From NCBI RefSeq assembly GCF_026719705.1, contig NZ_JAPPRR010000002.1:497091-561090 (forward strand): a stretch of DNA of 64,000 bases, written 5' to 3'. This document shows, piece by piece, positions 19,069 to 27,974 of this stretch. Position 1 is the first letter of the stretch, and each line of letters begins with the position of its first letter. A model generated the notes under the pieces. The model was not told the DNA's origin. It ran no database searches and saw only the letters and a list, made by a program, of their open reading frames with translations. Source of the stretch: Pseudokordiimonas caeni (GTDB lineage Bacteria > Pseudomonadota > Alphaproteobacteria > Sphingomonadales > Kordiimonadaceae). A program made the translations under genes and the position numbers.

Positions 19069-20652
19069 ATGACCGATCTCGTCCGCATAGAACGCGCCCT
19101 TCTTTCCGTTTCCGATAAAACCGGCCTCATCGAGCTCGCCCAGGCGCTCGTGGCCGCGGGTGTCGAAATCCTGTCGACCGGCGGCTCTGCCAAGGCGATC
19201 CGCGATGCGGGCCTGCCCGTGAAGGAAGTGGCCGATCACACTGGCTTCCCCGAAATGATGGACGGCCGTGTGAAGACGCTGCATCCGATGATCCACGGCG
19301 GCCTTCTGGCGCTGCGCGATAACGCGACCCACAAGGCCGCGATGGACGAACACGGCATTGGCGCCATCGATCTTGTCGCCATCAACCTTTATCCGTTCGA
19401 GGCAACCGTCGCCAAGGGCGGCTCCTACGAAGACTGTGTTGAGAATATCGATATCGGTGGCCCTGCCATGGTGCGCTCCGCCGCCAAGAACCACGGTTTC
19501 GTGACGATCCTCACCGACCCTGCCGACTATGCGGAAGTGATCGAGGCGTTGAAAGCCGACGGCGGCACGCGCCTTGATGCCCGCAAGCGTTTCGCTGCCA
19601 AGGCCTACAGCCGCACCGCCGCCTATGATAGCGCCATTTCGCGCTGGTTTGCGGGCGAACTTGGCAACGCATACCCCGACCGCCTGACCTTCGCGGGTGA
19701 AAAGGTGCAGGACTGCCGCTACGGCGAAAACCCGCACCAGTCGGCAGCCTTCTATCGCACCAACGAACAGCGTCCCGGTATCGCCACGGCGAAGCAGCTG
19801 CAGGGCAAGGAACTTTCCTACAATAACCTGAATGACACCGATGCCGCGTTTGAGCTTGTCAGCGAATTTGACGCCAGGGTGCCGACGGTTGCCATCATCA
19901 AACATGCCAACCCGTGCGGCGTGGCCACGGGCACGAGCCTGAAGGCTGCCTACGAAAAGGCGCTGAAGTGCGATCCCGTGTCGGCTTTCGGCGGCATCGT
20001 GGCGCTCAACGGCACGCTCGACGCTGAAACGGCCGAAGAAGTCGTCAAGGTCTTCACCGAGGTGATCATCGCGCCGGCGGTGACGGACGAGGCTGCCGCC
20101 ATCGTGGCCGCCAAGAAGAACCTTCGCCTTCTGGTGACCGGTGGCCTTGCCGACCCGGCACAGGGCGCGCAGATGGTCAAATCCGTCGCTGGGGGCTTCC
20201 TTGTGCAGAACCGCGATACTGGCCGTGTGACGGTCGATGACCTGAAGGTTGTGACCGAACGCAAGCCGAGCGAGCAGGAACTGAAAGACATGCTGTTTGC
20301 CTTCCAGGTGGCCAAGCATGTGAAATCGAACGCGATTGTTTATGTGCGGGACGGCATGACCGTCGGCATTGGCGCGGGCCAGATGAACAGGCGGGACAGC
20401 AGCCGTATTGCCGCCATCCGTGCGGGCGAGGCCGCTGAGCTTGCGGGTGAAGCCGACAGCCTCGCCAAAGGGTCGGTTGTGGCATCGGACGCTTTCTTCC
20501 CGTTTGCGGATGGCCTGCTGGCCGCTGCCGAGGCAGGCGCGACCGCGATCATCCAGCCCGGCGGTTCGATCCGCGACGACGATGTGATCAAGGCCGCGAA
20601 TGAGGCGGGCCTTGCTATGGTCTTCACTGGCATGCGCCACTTCCGTCACTAG
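19069..20652 (+). CDS. purH: bifunctional AICAR transformylase / IMP cyclohydrolase
   Basis: PurH (527 residues) performs the last two steps of IMP synthesis. Residues 1-150 form the MGS-like cyclohydrolase domain ([31 protein letters not shown]). The remainder is the AICAR transformylase, with [23 protein letters not shown] (active-site Lys-His) and a [14 protein letters not shown] segment near the C-terminus. Length and motifs are standard. A bidirectional terminator follows. Confidence 0.97.
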   Translation: MTDLVRIERALLSVSDKTGLIELAQALVAAGVEILSTGGSAKAIRDAGLPVKEVADHTGFPEMMDGRVKTLHPMIHGGLLALRDNATHKAAMDEHGIGAIDLVAINLYPFEATVAKGGSYEDCVENIDIGGPAMVRSAAKNHGFVTILTDPADYAEVIEALKADGGTRLDARKRFAAKAYSRTAAYDSAISRWFAGELGNAYPDRLTFAGEKVQDCRYGENPHQSAAFYRTNEQRPGIATAKQLQGKELSYNNLNDTDAAFELVSEFDARVPTVAIIKHANPCGVATGTSLKAAYEKALKCDPVSAFGGIVALNGTLDAETAEEVVKVFTEVIIAPAVTDEAAAIVAAKKNLRLLVTGGLADPAQGAQMVKSVAGGFLVQNRDTGRVTVDDLKVVTERKPSEQELKDMLFAFQVAKHVKSNAIVYVRDGMTVGIGAGQMNRRDSSRIAAIRAGEAAELAGEADSLAKGSVVASDAFFPFADGLLAAAEAGATAIIQPGGSIRDDDVIKAANEAGLAMVFTGMRHFRH

Positions 20653-20676
20653 GACGCGGGCTTTTCAAAAAACGAA

Positions 20677-20714
20677 GGGGCAGGCCAGCATCGCTGCGGC
20701 CTGCCCCTTGTCTT
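20677..20714. terminator. bidirectional intrinsic terminator
   Basis: GGGGCAGGCC at 20677-20686 pairs with GGCCTGCCCC at 20698-20707, followed by TTGTCTTT on the plus strand. On the minus strand the hairpin is followed by TTCGTTTTTTG. It lies between convergent purH and the 11-mer lipoprotein gene. Confidence 0.85.
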
Positions 20715-20735
20715 TCTGGCGATCTGCCGGAAGAA

Positions 20736-21086
20736 TCAGGCGTCGGGCTCGGTGGCCTCTTCAGCTTCTTTCTCGGCGTCGTCCATCATTTCTTTAGCCT
20801 TGTCCTTCATGTCGTCCATGGCTTTGCCAGCGTCGTCGGCGGCTTCTTCAGCCGCGTCCTTCACATCGTCAGCGGCTTCTTCAGCAGCTTCCTTCACGTC
20901 GTCGGCAGCATCCGAAGCAGCTTCTTTTGCCTCGTCAGCCATGTCCTTCATGGAATCCTTGGCTTCTTCCATGGTGCTTTCCGCAGCCGGAGCTTCTTCC
21001 GTGGCTGCTTCTTCTTTCTTCTCGCCGCACGCGGCAACACCAGCCACGAGGGCGGCGATCATCAGATAACGAAGTTCCTGTGCCAT
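20736..21086 (-). CDS. small lipoprotein with 11-residue amphipathic helical repeats
   Basis: This 116-residue protein has a lipoprotein signal with lipobox VAAC (Cys about residue 20), then an almost entirely Ala/Glu/Asp/Lys tail. From about residue 56 it reads as consecutive 11-residue units: EAASDAADDVK, EAAEEAADDVK, DAAEEAADDAG, KAMDDMKDKAK, EMMDDAEKEAE. The 11-mer periodicity resembles LEA-type and apolipoprotein-like surface-binding helices and predicts a long charged helix tethered to a membrane. It is isolated by a bidirectional terminator and its own upstream region. Function is unknown; a stress-protective or Lpp-like envelope role is a guess. Confidence 0.75.
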   Translation of the reverse strand: MAQELRYLMIAALVAGVAACGEKKEEAATEEAPAAESTMEEAKDSMKDMADEAKEAASDAADDVKEAAEEAADDVKDAAEEAADDAGKAMDDMKDKAKEMMDDAEKEAEEATEPDA

Positions 21087-21200
21087 AGTCTCTCTCCCTT
21101 GCTTCCAAATGCGGGCTTCCCGTTGCTACCCGCTCGCACATGCAACCATAAAACATTGGTTTAGTTGAAGGAACAGCTAATTTGAAGGCACCCCTGCGGT

Positions 21201-21605
21201 TCAGGGCTGCAGGATGTCGCGCAGGCCTTCAAGCCAACGGTCGAGGTCGCCTTCACCGAAGGGAGCAGCGGGCACTTTGCCCCATACCGGCGCGGGCCAG
21301 GCGGGGTCAGCCTGGAAGCGGGCAATCACATGCACATGCAGCTGCGGCACCATGTTGCCAAGGGCTGCAACATTGATCTTGTCAGCCGAAAAGGCTGTCT
21401 TCAACCGGCTGGAAACAAAGGCAATTTCTTCCGTAAGGGTTGCGCGGTCGGTGGCTTCAAGCTCGAAGATCTCGGTGATATTCTCGCGGTCCGGCACGAG
21501 GATCAGCCAGGGGTAATTGGCGTCCTTCATGAGAAGGACATGACAAAGTCCCAGCCGACAAACCGGCACCGTATCGGCAGCAAGCCGGGGGTGCAGCGCC
21601 GCCAT
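21201..21605 (-). CDS. HIT-domain protein (QxHxH subgroup)
   Basis: This 134-residue HIT-like protein ends its catalytic strand with MVPQLHVHVIARF (about residues 86-98), so the first His of the triad is Gln. That pattern is normal in a large alphaproteobacterial subgroup with the same PAWPAPVWG tail. YPWLILVPDRENITEIFEL matches the N-terminal half of the fold. Substrates are unknown; dinucleoside polyphosphate or nucleotide hydrolysis is typical of the superfamily. It follows nth with a 1-nt gap and closes the secretion operon. Confidence 0.85.
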   Translation of the reverse strand: MAALHPRLAADTVPVCRLGLCHVLLMKDANYPWLILVPDRENITEIFELEATDRATLTEEIAFVSSRLKTAFSADKINVAALGNMVPQLHVHVIARFQADPAWPAPVWGKVPAAPFGEGDLDRWLEGLRDILQP

Positions 21606-21606
21606 C

Positions 21607-22272
21607 TCAGGCCACCGTCTTTTCGGGAAACTGGCAAAGATCGATCACCGGGCATGCCACGCAATCGGGCTTTCGCGCCTTGCAGATGTAGCGGCCGTGC
21701 AGAATCAGCCAGTGATGAGCGTGCCGGGCGAAGGGGGCTGGGATCACCTGCATCAGCTTCTTCTCGACCGCAAGCGGGGTTTTGCCCGGCGCCATGCCGG
21801 TGCGGTTGGCAACGCGGAAGATGTGGGTGTCCACCGCGCAGGTGGGCTCGCCGAACGCGATGTTCAGGACCACATTCGCCGTCTTGCGGCCGACACCGGC
21901 GAGGCTTTCCAGCGCCTCACGGTCGCGCGGGACTTCGGATCCGTACACATCCACCAGCCGCTTCGACAGCAGCATCACATTCTCGGCCTTGGCGTTATAA
22001 AGCCCGATGGTCTTGATATGCGACTTGAGGCCGTCAAGGCCAAGCGCCAGCATCTTTTCCGGCGTATCCGCCACCTTGAAAAGCGCCCGGGTTGCCTTGT
22101 TCACGCCAACGTCGGTCGCTTGCGCCGAAAGCACAACCGCGACCAGCAGCGTGAATTCGTTCACATATTCAAGTTCGCCCTTGGGTTCGGGGTTCCTGGC
22201 TTCCAGCCGGGCGAAAAACTCGTTGATTTCGGCCGGTTTCATCAACCGCACTTTCTTTGCCTTCGCCGCCAC
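21607..22272 (-). CDS. nth: endonuclease III (DNA glycosylase/AP lyase)
   Basis: Nth (221 residues) removes oxidised pyrimidines and cuts the abasic site in base excision repair. The helix-hairpin-helix is LAGVGRKTANVV with the catalytic Lys, the catalytic Asp is in CAVDTHIFRVANR, and the C-terminal iron-sulfur loop has the exact C-x6-C-x2-C-x5-C spacing. The GTG at 22272 lies 2 nt beyond the hlyD-like stop; an internal ATG at 22242 (MKPAEINEFF) is a plausible alternative start. Its place in a secretion operon is unexpected. Confidence 0.95.
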   Translation of the reverse strand: MAAKAKKVRLMKPAEINEFFARLEARNPEPKGELEYVNEFTLLVAVVLSAQATDVGVNKATRALFKVADTPEKMLALGLDGLKSHIKTIGLYNAKAENVMLLSKRLVDVYGSEVPRDREALESLAGVGRKTANVVLNIAFGEPTCAVDTHIFRVANRTGMAPGKTPLAVEKKLMQVIPAPFARHAHHWLILHGRYICKARKPDCVACPVIDLCQFPEKTVA

Positions 22273-22274
22273 GG

Positions 22275-23705
22275 TCAGCGCTCCGCGAAGGCGGTGGCAA
22301 GCGATGTGCGGATCGGGCGAATCAGATAGCCCATCAGGCTCTTCTCACCGGTCTGGATATCGGCGGTCACCGTCATGCCCGGCACGATCTGGTTGGAGGC
22401 CGGATCGGTGCCGACATAGGTCTTCTCCAGCACCACGCGGGCCTTGTAATAGACACTGCCGTCGGGGGCATCGAATGTATCGGGAGACACGCGGTCCACC
22501 CGGCCGTCGATCCCGCCGTAGCGGCCGTATTTGTAACTGTCGACGCGGATCAGCACCGGCATGCCCTGTTTCACATGGCCGATATCTCGGGTGGAAACCT
22601 TCACCTCGGCCACCAGCACATCATGGCTTGGCACCAGCGTCAGGAGCGTGGCACCGGGCGCGACCACGGCGCCCGCACGGGTGGCAATCAGGCCGTTCAC
22701 CCGGCCATTCAGTGAAGCGCGAATGGCAAGCCGTTCCATGCGGGCGGCCAGGTCACGCAGATTGTCTTCGGCGATGGCAAGCTCGGTGCCGGCGGAAGCT
22801 GCGGCTTCAAGCGCATCGCGGCGCAGGCCCTCGATGGTGGCGGCTTCATTGGAGCGCGCCTCGATAAGCGCTGCTTCCGCGCGGCCGAGCGAGGTTTTGC
22901 GGGCGGCCAGTTCGCCGGCCTCGCGGCCATACTCGGCCTCGGCATCAAGCACGCTGCCGCGCGATCCAGTGCCCTTTTTAAGGAGCGCCTGCCGCATTTC
23001 GAGCGATTCCTTGAGCGCGCGAACCTGGACCTCGAGGGCGGCGACTTCTTCGGTGAAGCCGGCCACTTCGGCCTCGCGGGTCAGGGTGACGGCATGGGCG
23101 GCACCGATGCGGGCGTCCTGCGTGGCCTTGGCGGCTTCATAGGCTTGCCGGGCATCGGCAACGAGACCGGGGAAATCCTGGCTCCAGCGGTCGAAACGCG
23201 GGTCACGGCCTTCGGCGAGGGCGAGCTGCCGCTCGCGCGACATGGCAAGGGCAGCCACCCGCGCGCGCTGGCCGTCATACTGCGCCTGCAGCTGGGTATC
23301 GGTGAGGCGCATCAGAAGCTGGCCGATCTTCACCGTTTCACCTTCCTGTACCATCACATCGCTGACGATGCCGCCGTCTTTGGTCTGCACGGGCAGGGTT
23401 AGCATCGAAGGCAGCACCTCACCCGGAGCCACGGCTTTTTCCGCGAAGGTCGAAAGGCTCGCCCAAAGGAGAAAAACGGCAACAAGGCCTGCCATCACCC
23501 GCACGGCGAGCGTGAGGGCGGCAGGCGGGTTGGTTTCCTCAAGGAGGACCGAGCGTGACAGGAGCTTCGCGTCCTCACGCGTGATGGCGGCGGCCACATC
23601 GGTCGACGTCCAGGCGACGGTGCGGGCGGGCACGTTGGCACGGGCGGCGGCGACGGAGCCTGCGGCCTCGGTTGCGATCACGCTGTCCTTGGATTTGCGG
23701 GCCAT
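22275..23705 (-). CDS. HlyD-family type I secretion periplasmic adaptor
   Basis: This 476-residue membrane fusion protein has a cytoplasmic N-terminus of about 65 residues, one TM helix (LTLAVRVMAGLVAVFLLWAS), a lipoyl half-motif VQTKDGGIVSDVMVQEGETV and a long coiled-coil hairpin (about residues 140-310). Further on are a second lipoyl half and a beta-barrel ending in GMTVTADIQTGEKSLMGYLIRPI, the HlyD/PrtE C-terminal signature. It bridges the inner-membrane ABC subunits to a TolC-type outer-membrane protein, which is not encoded here. Its start overlaps the upstream ABC stop by 1 nt. Confidence 0.95.
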   Translation of the reverse strand: MARKSKDSVIATEAAGSVAAARANVPARTVAWTSTDVAAAITREDAKLLSRSVLLEETNPPAALTLAVRVMAGLVAVFLLWASLSTFAEKAVAPGEVLPSMLTLPVQTKDGGIVSDVMVQEGETVKIGQLLMRLTDTQLQAQYDGQRARVAALAMSRERQLALAEGRDPRFDRWSQDFPGLVADARQAYEAAKATQDARIGAAHAVTLTREAEVAGFTEEVAALEVQVRALKESLEMRQALLKKGTGSRGSVLDAEAEYGREAGELAARKTSLGRAEAALIEARSNEAATIEGLRRDALEAAASAGTELAIAEDNLRDLAARMERLAIRASLNGRVNGLIATRAGAVVAPGATLLTLVPSHDVLVAEVKVSTRDIGHVKQGMPVLIRVDSYKYGRYGGIDGRVDRVSPDTFDAPDGSVYYKARVVLEKTYVGTDPASNQIVPGMTVTADIQTGEKSLMGYLIRPIRTSLATAFAER

Positions 23706-25915
23706 CAGCTTCCCCTCGTTACGGTGGAAAGCACCTCGTCAGGTGTTCCGGCTTTGGTGATTGTACCACGGTTCATCAGGATCAGGCGATCGGCCAGCCG
23801 CAGGTGGCTCGGCCGGTGGGAGACCATGATGATTGTCTTGTCGCCCTTCAGGTCCTGCAGTGCTGCCACAAGGGCGGCGTCGCCCGGTTCATCAAGCGCA
23901 TGGGCGGGTTCGTCCATCAGGATGATCGGGGCATCGGTTACATAGGCGCGCGCGAGCGCGATTTTCTGTTGGAGGCCCGAGTTCATCTGGGCCAGCGACT
24001 GGTCGCCGAAGCGACTGTTGAAGCCTTCGGGCAGCGCTTCGATGGCTTCAAGGGCACCGGCCAGCTGGCAGGCTTTCCGCAAATCCTCGTCGCTTGCGAT
24101 CGGGTTCGACAGGCGCAGGTTCTGTGCGATGGTGCCGTAGAAAAGCTTCGGCTGTTGCGGCACATAGGCGATGGCATTGCGCAGTTCAGAGGGCACGATC
24201 TGGCGGATATCGACGCCGTCGAGCGTGATCTGCCCGGCTTGCGGCCGGTGCATGGCGAGAAGCAGCCTGAGGATCGAGCTTTTGCCCGACCCGTTCGAGC
24301 CACTGACAGCGAGAAACTCGCCGGGCTCGATATCGAAGCTGACGCCGAGAAGTGCGGGTTCACCGTGCTGGTTATAGCGCAGCGACACACGGTTGAAGCT
24401 GATGCCGCCCTGCCACGCGCGGACCACGCCCGACGATTGCTTCTGGCGGGAGGGTTCTTCCTCCATCGCCATAAGGCTGTTGATCTGGCCGATGGCGAGC
24501 TTTGTCTGCTCGGCCCGTGTGAAGGTCAGGAACAGGTTCTGGATCGGCGACAGGACCCGCCAGGTCAGCGCCATGGCAGCGATCAGGGCGCCGAGCGACA
24601 ATTGGCCGGTGATGGCGAGTTCCACCCCGACCACCAGTGTCGCGATGCCCGAAAGCATCATCACGCCCTGCGCCAGTGTCTGGAACAGGAAGGAAATCTG
24701 CGTTGACCAATGATGCGCCAGCGCCGATTCCGCCGAAATCTCGCGGAAACGCTGCCGCCACACGGATTCGACGGCTGCTTCCTTGATCGTCCGCATATTG
24801 GAGATCATCTCGACAAGGAAACTGTGCCGTTCAGCCCGCTTACGACTGGAAACGAGGACGGCGCGCCGCATGCGCGGGGCCAGCAGCAACCAGATGATCA
24901 GATAAACGACAATCATCCCGACGGGCACGAAACCGAGCGGCCCGGCGATCAGGAACAGCGCGATCACGAAGATCACCACAAACGGCATTTCAAGCGCCAC
25001 GGTCACCAGCAGGCTGGTGAAAAGGTCGCGTAGCGAATCAAAATCGCGCAGCTTGGCAACCTGGCTGCCGAGCGGCGCCGATTCCGTCATGGTTGGCGGC
25101 AGCCCGATGATTTTCGAGAAGGTGCTGGTGCCGACAATCTGTTCGATGCGTGCGCCCGCAAAGGCGATGAGGCGCGCCCGCACCACACGAAGGGCCGTGT
25201 CGAAGGTCACGGCGAGCAAGCCGCCAACGAGGAGGCTGACCAGCACGTCCCCGGCGCGGATCGGGATGACCTGATCGTAAAGGGCGAGGGTGAGGAGCGG
25301 CACAGCCAGCGCCAGCATATTCAGGCAGAAGGTGATCAACAGAAGCCGGGTCAGCACCGGCTGGAACCGCCCGGCAATGGCGCTGAACCAGCCGCCGTGG
25401 GCGCGGCCCGGATCGGTCGGTTCGCCTGACCGGTCGATCACATAGGCGGTGCCCGAAATCATCGGGTCATCAAGGACGACCTTGTCATGTTCGACCCCGC
25501 CAAAGGCCGCAACGCCGCCGGCCTCATCCTTGGTCAGCACATAAGGTTTGCCGGCATCGGTCACGAAGATCAGCGGGAAAAGGCGGGGGTCGATCTCGGC
25601 GAGCCGGGCAATGCGCCGCTCCTGCGTGCGGTAGCCGAGCAGGGCCAGCACATTCTGCAGCTCTGCCATGCCGAGCGTGCTCGCGAAGTGGGGCAGGGCC
25701 TCGAAAAGCTCATTGAGCGTGCCGCGCCAGCCAAGCGCCTTCAGAAGCGGGAAAAGCGTTGCCGCAAAGGGTGACTGCGCTTCAAACGAGCCATAGCGGC
25801 CCTGCCGCAGCGCTTCGGCAAGTTGGTCGATCCCGCCGGTCGAAAGGCGAGGTCCGCGCTTGCGCCCGGCCTTTGCCTTGTCCGGCCCGCCGGTGTTTTT
25901 CGTTTCATCGGTCAC
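23705..25915 (-). CDS. type I secretion ABC permease/ATPase, C39-like N-domain, divergent signature motif
   Basis: This 736-residue protein has an N-terminal C39-like region (about residues 25-160) without an evident catalytic Cys, an ABC exporter TM domain (about residues 185-470) and a nucleotide-binding domain. Walker A is GSNGSGKSS (about 541) and Walker B IILMDEPAHALDEPGD. The switch His is intact in MVSHRPSH (about 697), but the LSGGQ signature is replaced by MNSGLQQ (about 643). Its partner shows the complementary defects, which suggests a heterodimer. It overlaps the upstream ABC gene by 4 bp and hlyD by 1 bp. Likely role: export of the RTX protein encoded divergently at 28 kb. Confidence 0.93.
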   Translation of the reverse strand: MTDETKNTGGPDKAKAGRKRGPRLSTGGIDQLAEALRQGRYGSFEAQSPFAATLFPLLKALGWRGTLNELFEALPHFASTLGMAELQNVLALLGYRTQERRIARLAEIDPRLFPLIFVTDAGKPYVLTKDEAGGVAAFGGVEHDKVVLDDPMISGTAYVIDRSGEPTDPGRAHGGWFSAIAGRFQPVLTRLLLITFCLNMLALAVPLLTLALYDQVIPIRAGDVLVSLLVGGLLAVTFDTALRVVRARLIAFAGARIEQIVGTSTFSKIIGLPPTMTESAPLGSQVAKLRDFDSLRDLFTSLLVTVALEMPFVVIFVIALFLIAGPLGFVPVGMIVVYLIIWLLLAPRMRRAVLVSSRKRAERHSFLVEMISNMRTIKEAAVESVWRQRFREISAESALAHHWSTQISFLFQTLAQGVMMLSGIATLVVGVELAITGQLSLGALIAAMALTWRVLSPIQNLFLTFTRAEQTKLAIGQINSLMAMEEEPSRQKQSSGVVRAWQGGISFNRVSLRYNQHGEPALLGVSFDIEPGEFLAVSGSNGSGKSSILRLLLAMHRPQAGQITLDGVDIRQIVPSELRNAIAYVPQQPKLFYGTIAQNLRLSNPIASDEDLRKACQLAGALEAIEALPEGFNSRFGDQSLAQMNSGLQQKIALARAYVTDAPIILMDEPAHALDEPGDAALVAALQDLKGDKTIIMVSHRPSHLRLADRLILMNRGTITKAGTPDEVLSTVTRGS

Positions 25916-27645
25916 GGCGCACCTCCGGCCGGCGGCTCCGGCGGCAGGGCGCGAGGCGGCTGGCCAAGTGGCGGCCGCTCGGTCAGGGTGCCGTCTTTCA
26001 GCGTATAAAGCCTGTTGGCAATCGCCAGAAGCGACGGCCGGTAGGTGACAAGCACAATGCCCGTATCATGCGCGAGATCCAGCAGCACCTGCCTGAGGAG
26101 CGTTTCACCGGTCTGGTCGAGGGCCGAGTTCGCTTCGTCGAAAAGCACGATGGACGGGTGGCGGGCCAGCACACGGGCAATGGCGATGCGCTGGGCCACC
26201 CCGCTTGGCAGGCTCGACGCCGATGCCTCGCCGACCCTGGTGTCATAGCCATCGGGGAGGCGCGCGAAAACCTCGTCAAGGCCAAGGCGCGCGGCGGCGG
26301 CTAGCGAGGCATCAAGCGACTGGTCTTTCCGGAAGAAGGCGAGGTTTTCAAGCACGGTACCCTGCAGCAGGCGTGGCCGCTGCGGCAGATAGGCGATCTG
26401 CTGGCGGATCGCATCGGGGCTGGCGCCATAAAGCTTTTCGCCATTCACCAGAAATTCGCCTTCGGTGGGGATCAGGCGGCCCATCAGGAGGTGCAGAAGC
26501 GTTGTCTTGCCGCTGCCATTGTCGCCCTGGATGCCGACGATCTCGCCGCGCTTCACCGAAAGGTTGATATTCTGCAGCACGGCCGGCAGGTCCGGCCGGT
26601 AGCGGAAGGAGACGTTGCGGAGCGCGAGGGTCTCAAGTGCACCGGGCGGCGCGTCGCCCTCGTGGCGGCGTTCGCGCGGCAGGGCATCGATCGCGGCGAT
26701 CTTGTCTTCGGCCACGCGGATCGACTGGTAGCGCGTCCACAGCGACAGGGCCCGCATCGCAGGCTGGATGGCGCGGCCGGCGAGCAGGGTGCAGGCTGCC
26801 AGCGAACCGATGGTCAGATAGTCATGGATCACGAACCAGGCGCCGACAGTGGCCACCAGCACCATCGTCAGCTGGTTGGCGACGCTGCCGACCGACTGGC
26901 TGAGCGACGAGAGAAGCGCCACGCGGTGGCCGCTCTCGGCCGCGCTTTCCATCAGGCGTTCGTAGCGGCGCTCCATCAGCGCTTCCATCGCCATCGATTT
27001 GATGGTGTGGATGCCACCGAGCGTCTCGATGATGAAATTGTAGCGCCGGTCATCCCACACGTTGCGGTCATTGAGCGCCGCTTTGAGCCCGCGGCCGAGC
27101 CACAGGCCGAGCCAGCCGGTGAGGATCAGGATGATGACCGGGATCACGACAAGCCATCCCCCGATATAGGCAAGAAGCCCCAGAAACAGCAGGATGAAAG
27201 GCGCATCGATGAAGGAAATGGCCGCCTGGCTCGCATAGAAATCGCGAATGGAATCGATGGCGGTCATGCGGTCCAGATGGTTGCCGGCGGGGATCGCCTC
27301 GATCGTCTCAAGGTCGCCTTCAAGGAGCCGGTCCGCCGCATGCTTGCCGGCCTGATGCTCGAACCGTGCGCCGGACCAGCCGGCAAGCCACGAGCGCGCG
27401 ACCTTCAGGATCGTTTCAAGCAGCAGGACTAGGAAAAGGCCGAGGACGAGATAGGTGAACGTGCCGGTGGCCTGGTTCGGAATGATGCGGTCGTAAACCT
27501 GCAGCGTGACGAGCGGCAGGGCGAGCGACATCAGGTTGATGCCGAAAGATGCCACCAGCATGTCGGGCCTTGCCAGCGGAAGATAATGCCGCCACAAGCC
27601 GACAAGCTCGTTTTCCTGCGCCGCAACTCCCCCCGATCTAGCCAT
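25912..27645 (-). CDS. type I secretion ABC permease/ATPase, H-loop His replaced by Tyr
   Basis: This 577-residue ABC exporter half-transporter has a TM domain at about residues 20-310 and an NBD with Walker A GDNGSGKTT (about 376) and Walker B IVLFDEANSALD (about 501, catalytic Glu kept). The signature is SSLPSGVAQ (about 481), and the H-loop reads VLVTYRPSLL (about 533), where Tyr replaces the switch His. It lacks the C39-like N-terminal domain of its partner. It is the first gene of the minus-strand secretion operon and faces the RTX gene across 329 bp. Confidence 0.93.
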   Translation of the reverse strand: MARSGGVAAQENELVGLWRHYLPLARPDMLVASFGINLMSLALPLVTLQVYDRIIPNQATGTFTYLVLGLFLVLLLETILKVARSWLAGWSGARFEHQAGKHAADRLLEGDLETIEAIPAGNHLDRMTAIDSIRDFYASQAAISFIDAPFILLFLGLLAYIGGWLVVIPVIILILTGWLGLWLGRGLKAALNDRNVWDDRRYNFIIETLGGIHTIKSMAMEALMERRYERLMESAAESGHRVALLSSLSQSVGSVANQLTMVLVATVGAWFVIHDYLTIGSLAACTLLAGRAIQPAMRALSLWTRYQSIRVAEDKIAAIDALPRERRHEGDAPPGALETLALRNVSFRYRPDLPAVLQNINLSVKRGEIVGIQGDNGSGKTTLLHLLMGRLIPTEGEFLVNGEKLYGASPDAIRQQIAYLPQRPRLLQGTVLENLAFFRKDQSLDASLAAAARLGLDEVFARLPDGYDTRVGEASASSLPSGVAQRIAIARVLARHPSIVLFDEANSALDQTGETLLRQVLLDLAHDTGIVLVTYRPSLLAIANRLYTLKDGTLTERPPLGQPPRALPPEPPAGGAP

Positions 27646-27775
27646 ATAGTCCGATCAGTCCCGTTTCGTCCCGAAAGCGCTCGTTTCCTGCCGGTCCCTG
27701 CGAAGGGCCAAAAGCAGCTTTTCTACCGACACTTCGGACGGCTTATGTCCTTACTATGGCCGGTTCCCCTGAAGA

Positions 27776-27793
27776 TTGCCATACTAATGGCAA
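27776..27793. promoter_or_regulatory. perfect dyad, candidate operator
   Basis: TTGCCAT-ACTA-ATGGCAA is a perfect 7-bp inverted repeat with a 4-bp spacer, 130 bp upstream of the first ABC gene and 182 bp upstream of the RTX gene. It has no following T-run, so a protein-binding site is more likely than a terminator. The binding protein is unknown. Confidence 0.45.
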
Positions 27794-27902
27794 AGTGGCC
27801 CGGTCCGTCCCTGACCTACAGGGAAACCCGACTAAAAGTCTTCTAAAATTTTAGCCATTCTTTGCCTTTTTTTTAAAAACAAGCGAGCAATATTGTCACG
27901 AC

Positions 27903-27955
27903 TGGCAAAGGAGTCGAACCGGGATACATGCAGATATTTGCCAGGAACCCGGTTC
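27903..27955 (+). other. two interleaved inverted repeats in the RTX leader
   Basis: TGGCAAA (27903-27909) pairs with TTTGCCA (27937-27943), and GAACCGGG (27916-27923) pairs with CCCGGTTC (27948-27955). The stems interlock, so in RNA they would form either a pseudoknot or two mutually exclusive hairpins 20 nt before the GTG start at 27975. Confidence 0.4.
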
Positions 27956-27974
27956 CAGAGACAGGATAAGTGCC

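Larger units (their letters stand above)
27646..27974. promoter_or_regulatory. 329-bp divergent intergenic region between secretion operon and RTX gene
   Basis: No gene is visible here. The region is more AT-rich than its surroundings at 27830-27900 (T8A5 tract, palindrome CTAAAATTTTAG at 27843-27854). It holds a perfect dyad at 27776-27793 and repeated GGCAAAG/CTTTGCC motifs at 27789-27795, 27860-27866 and 27904-27910. Two interleaved inverted repeats lie between 27903 and 27955, just before the RTX start. It must contain the promoters for both transcripts; no convincing -35/-10 pair could be fixed. Confidence 0.6.

Noticed and set aside
18844-20649. 601-residue frame opposite purH and the end of the heparinase-like gene
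   Set aside because: It spans two recognised plus-strand genes and has no family features.
23971-23991. MNSGLQQ in place of LSGGQ as a sequencing error
   Set aside because: The reading frame is intact on both sides, and the partner subunit has a complementary divergence.
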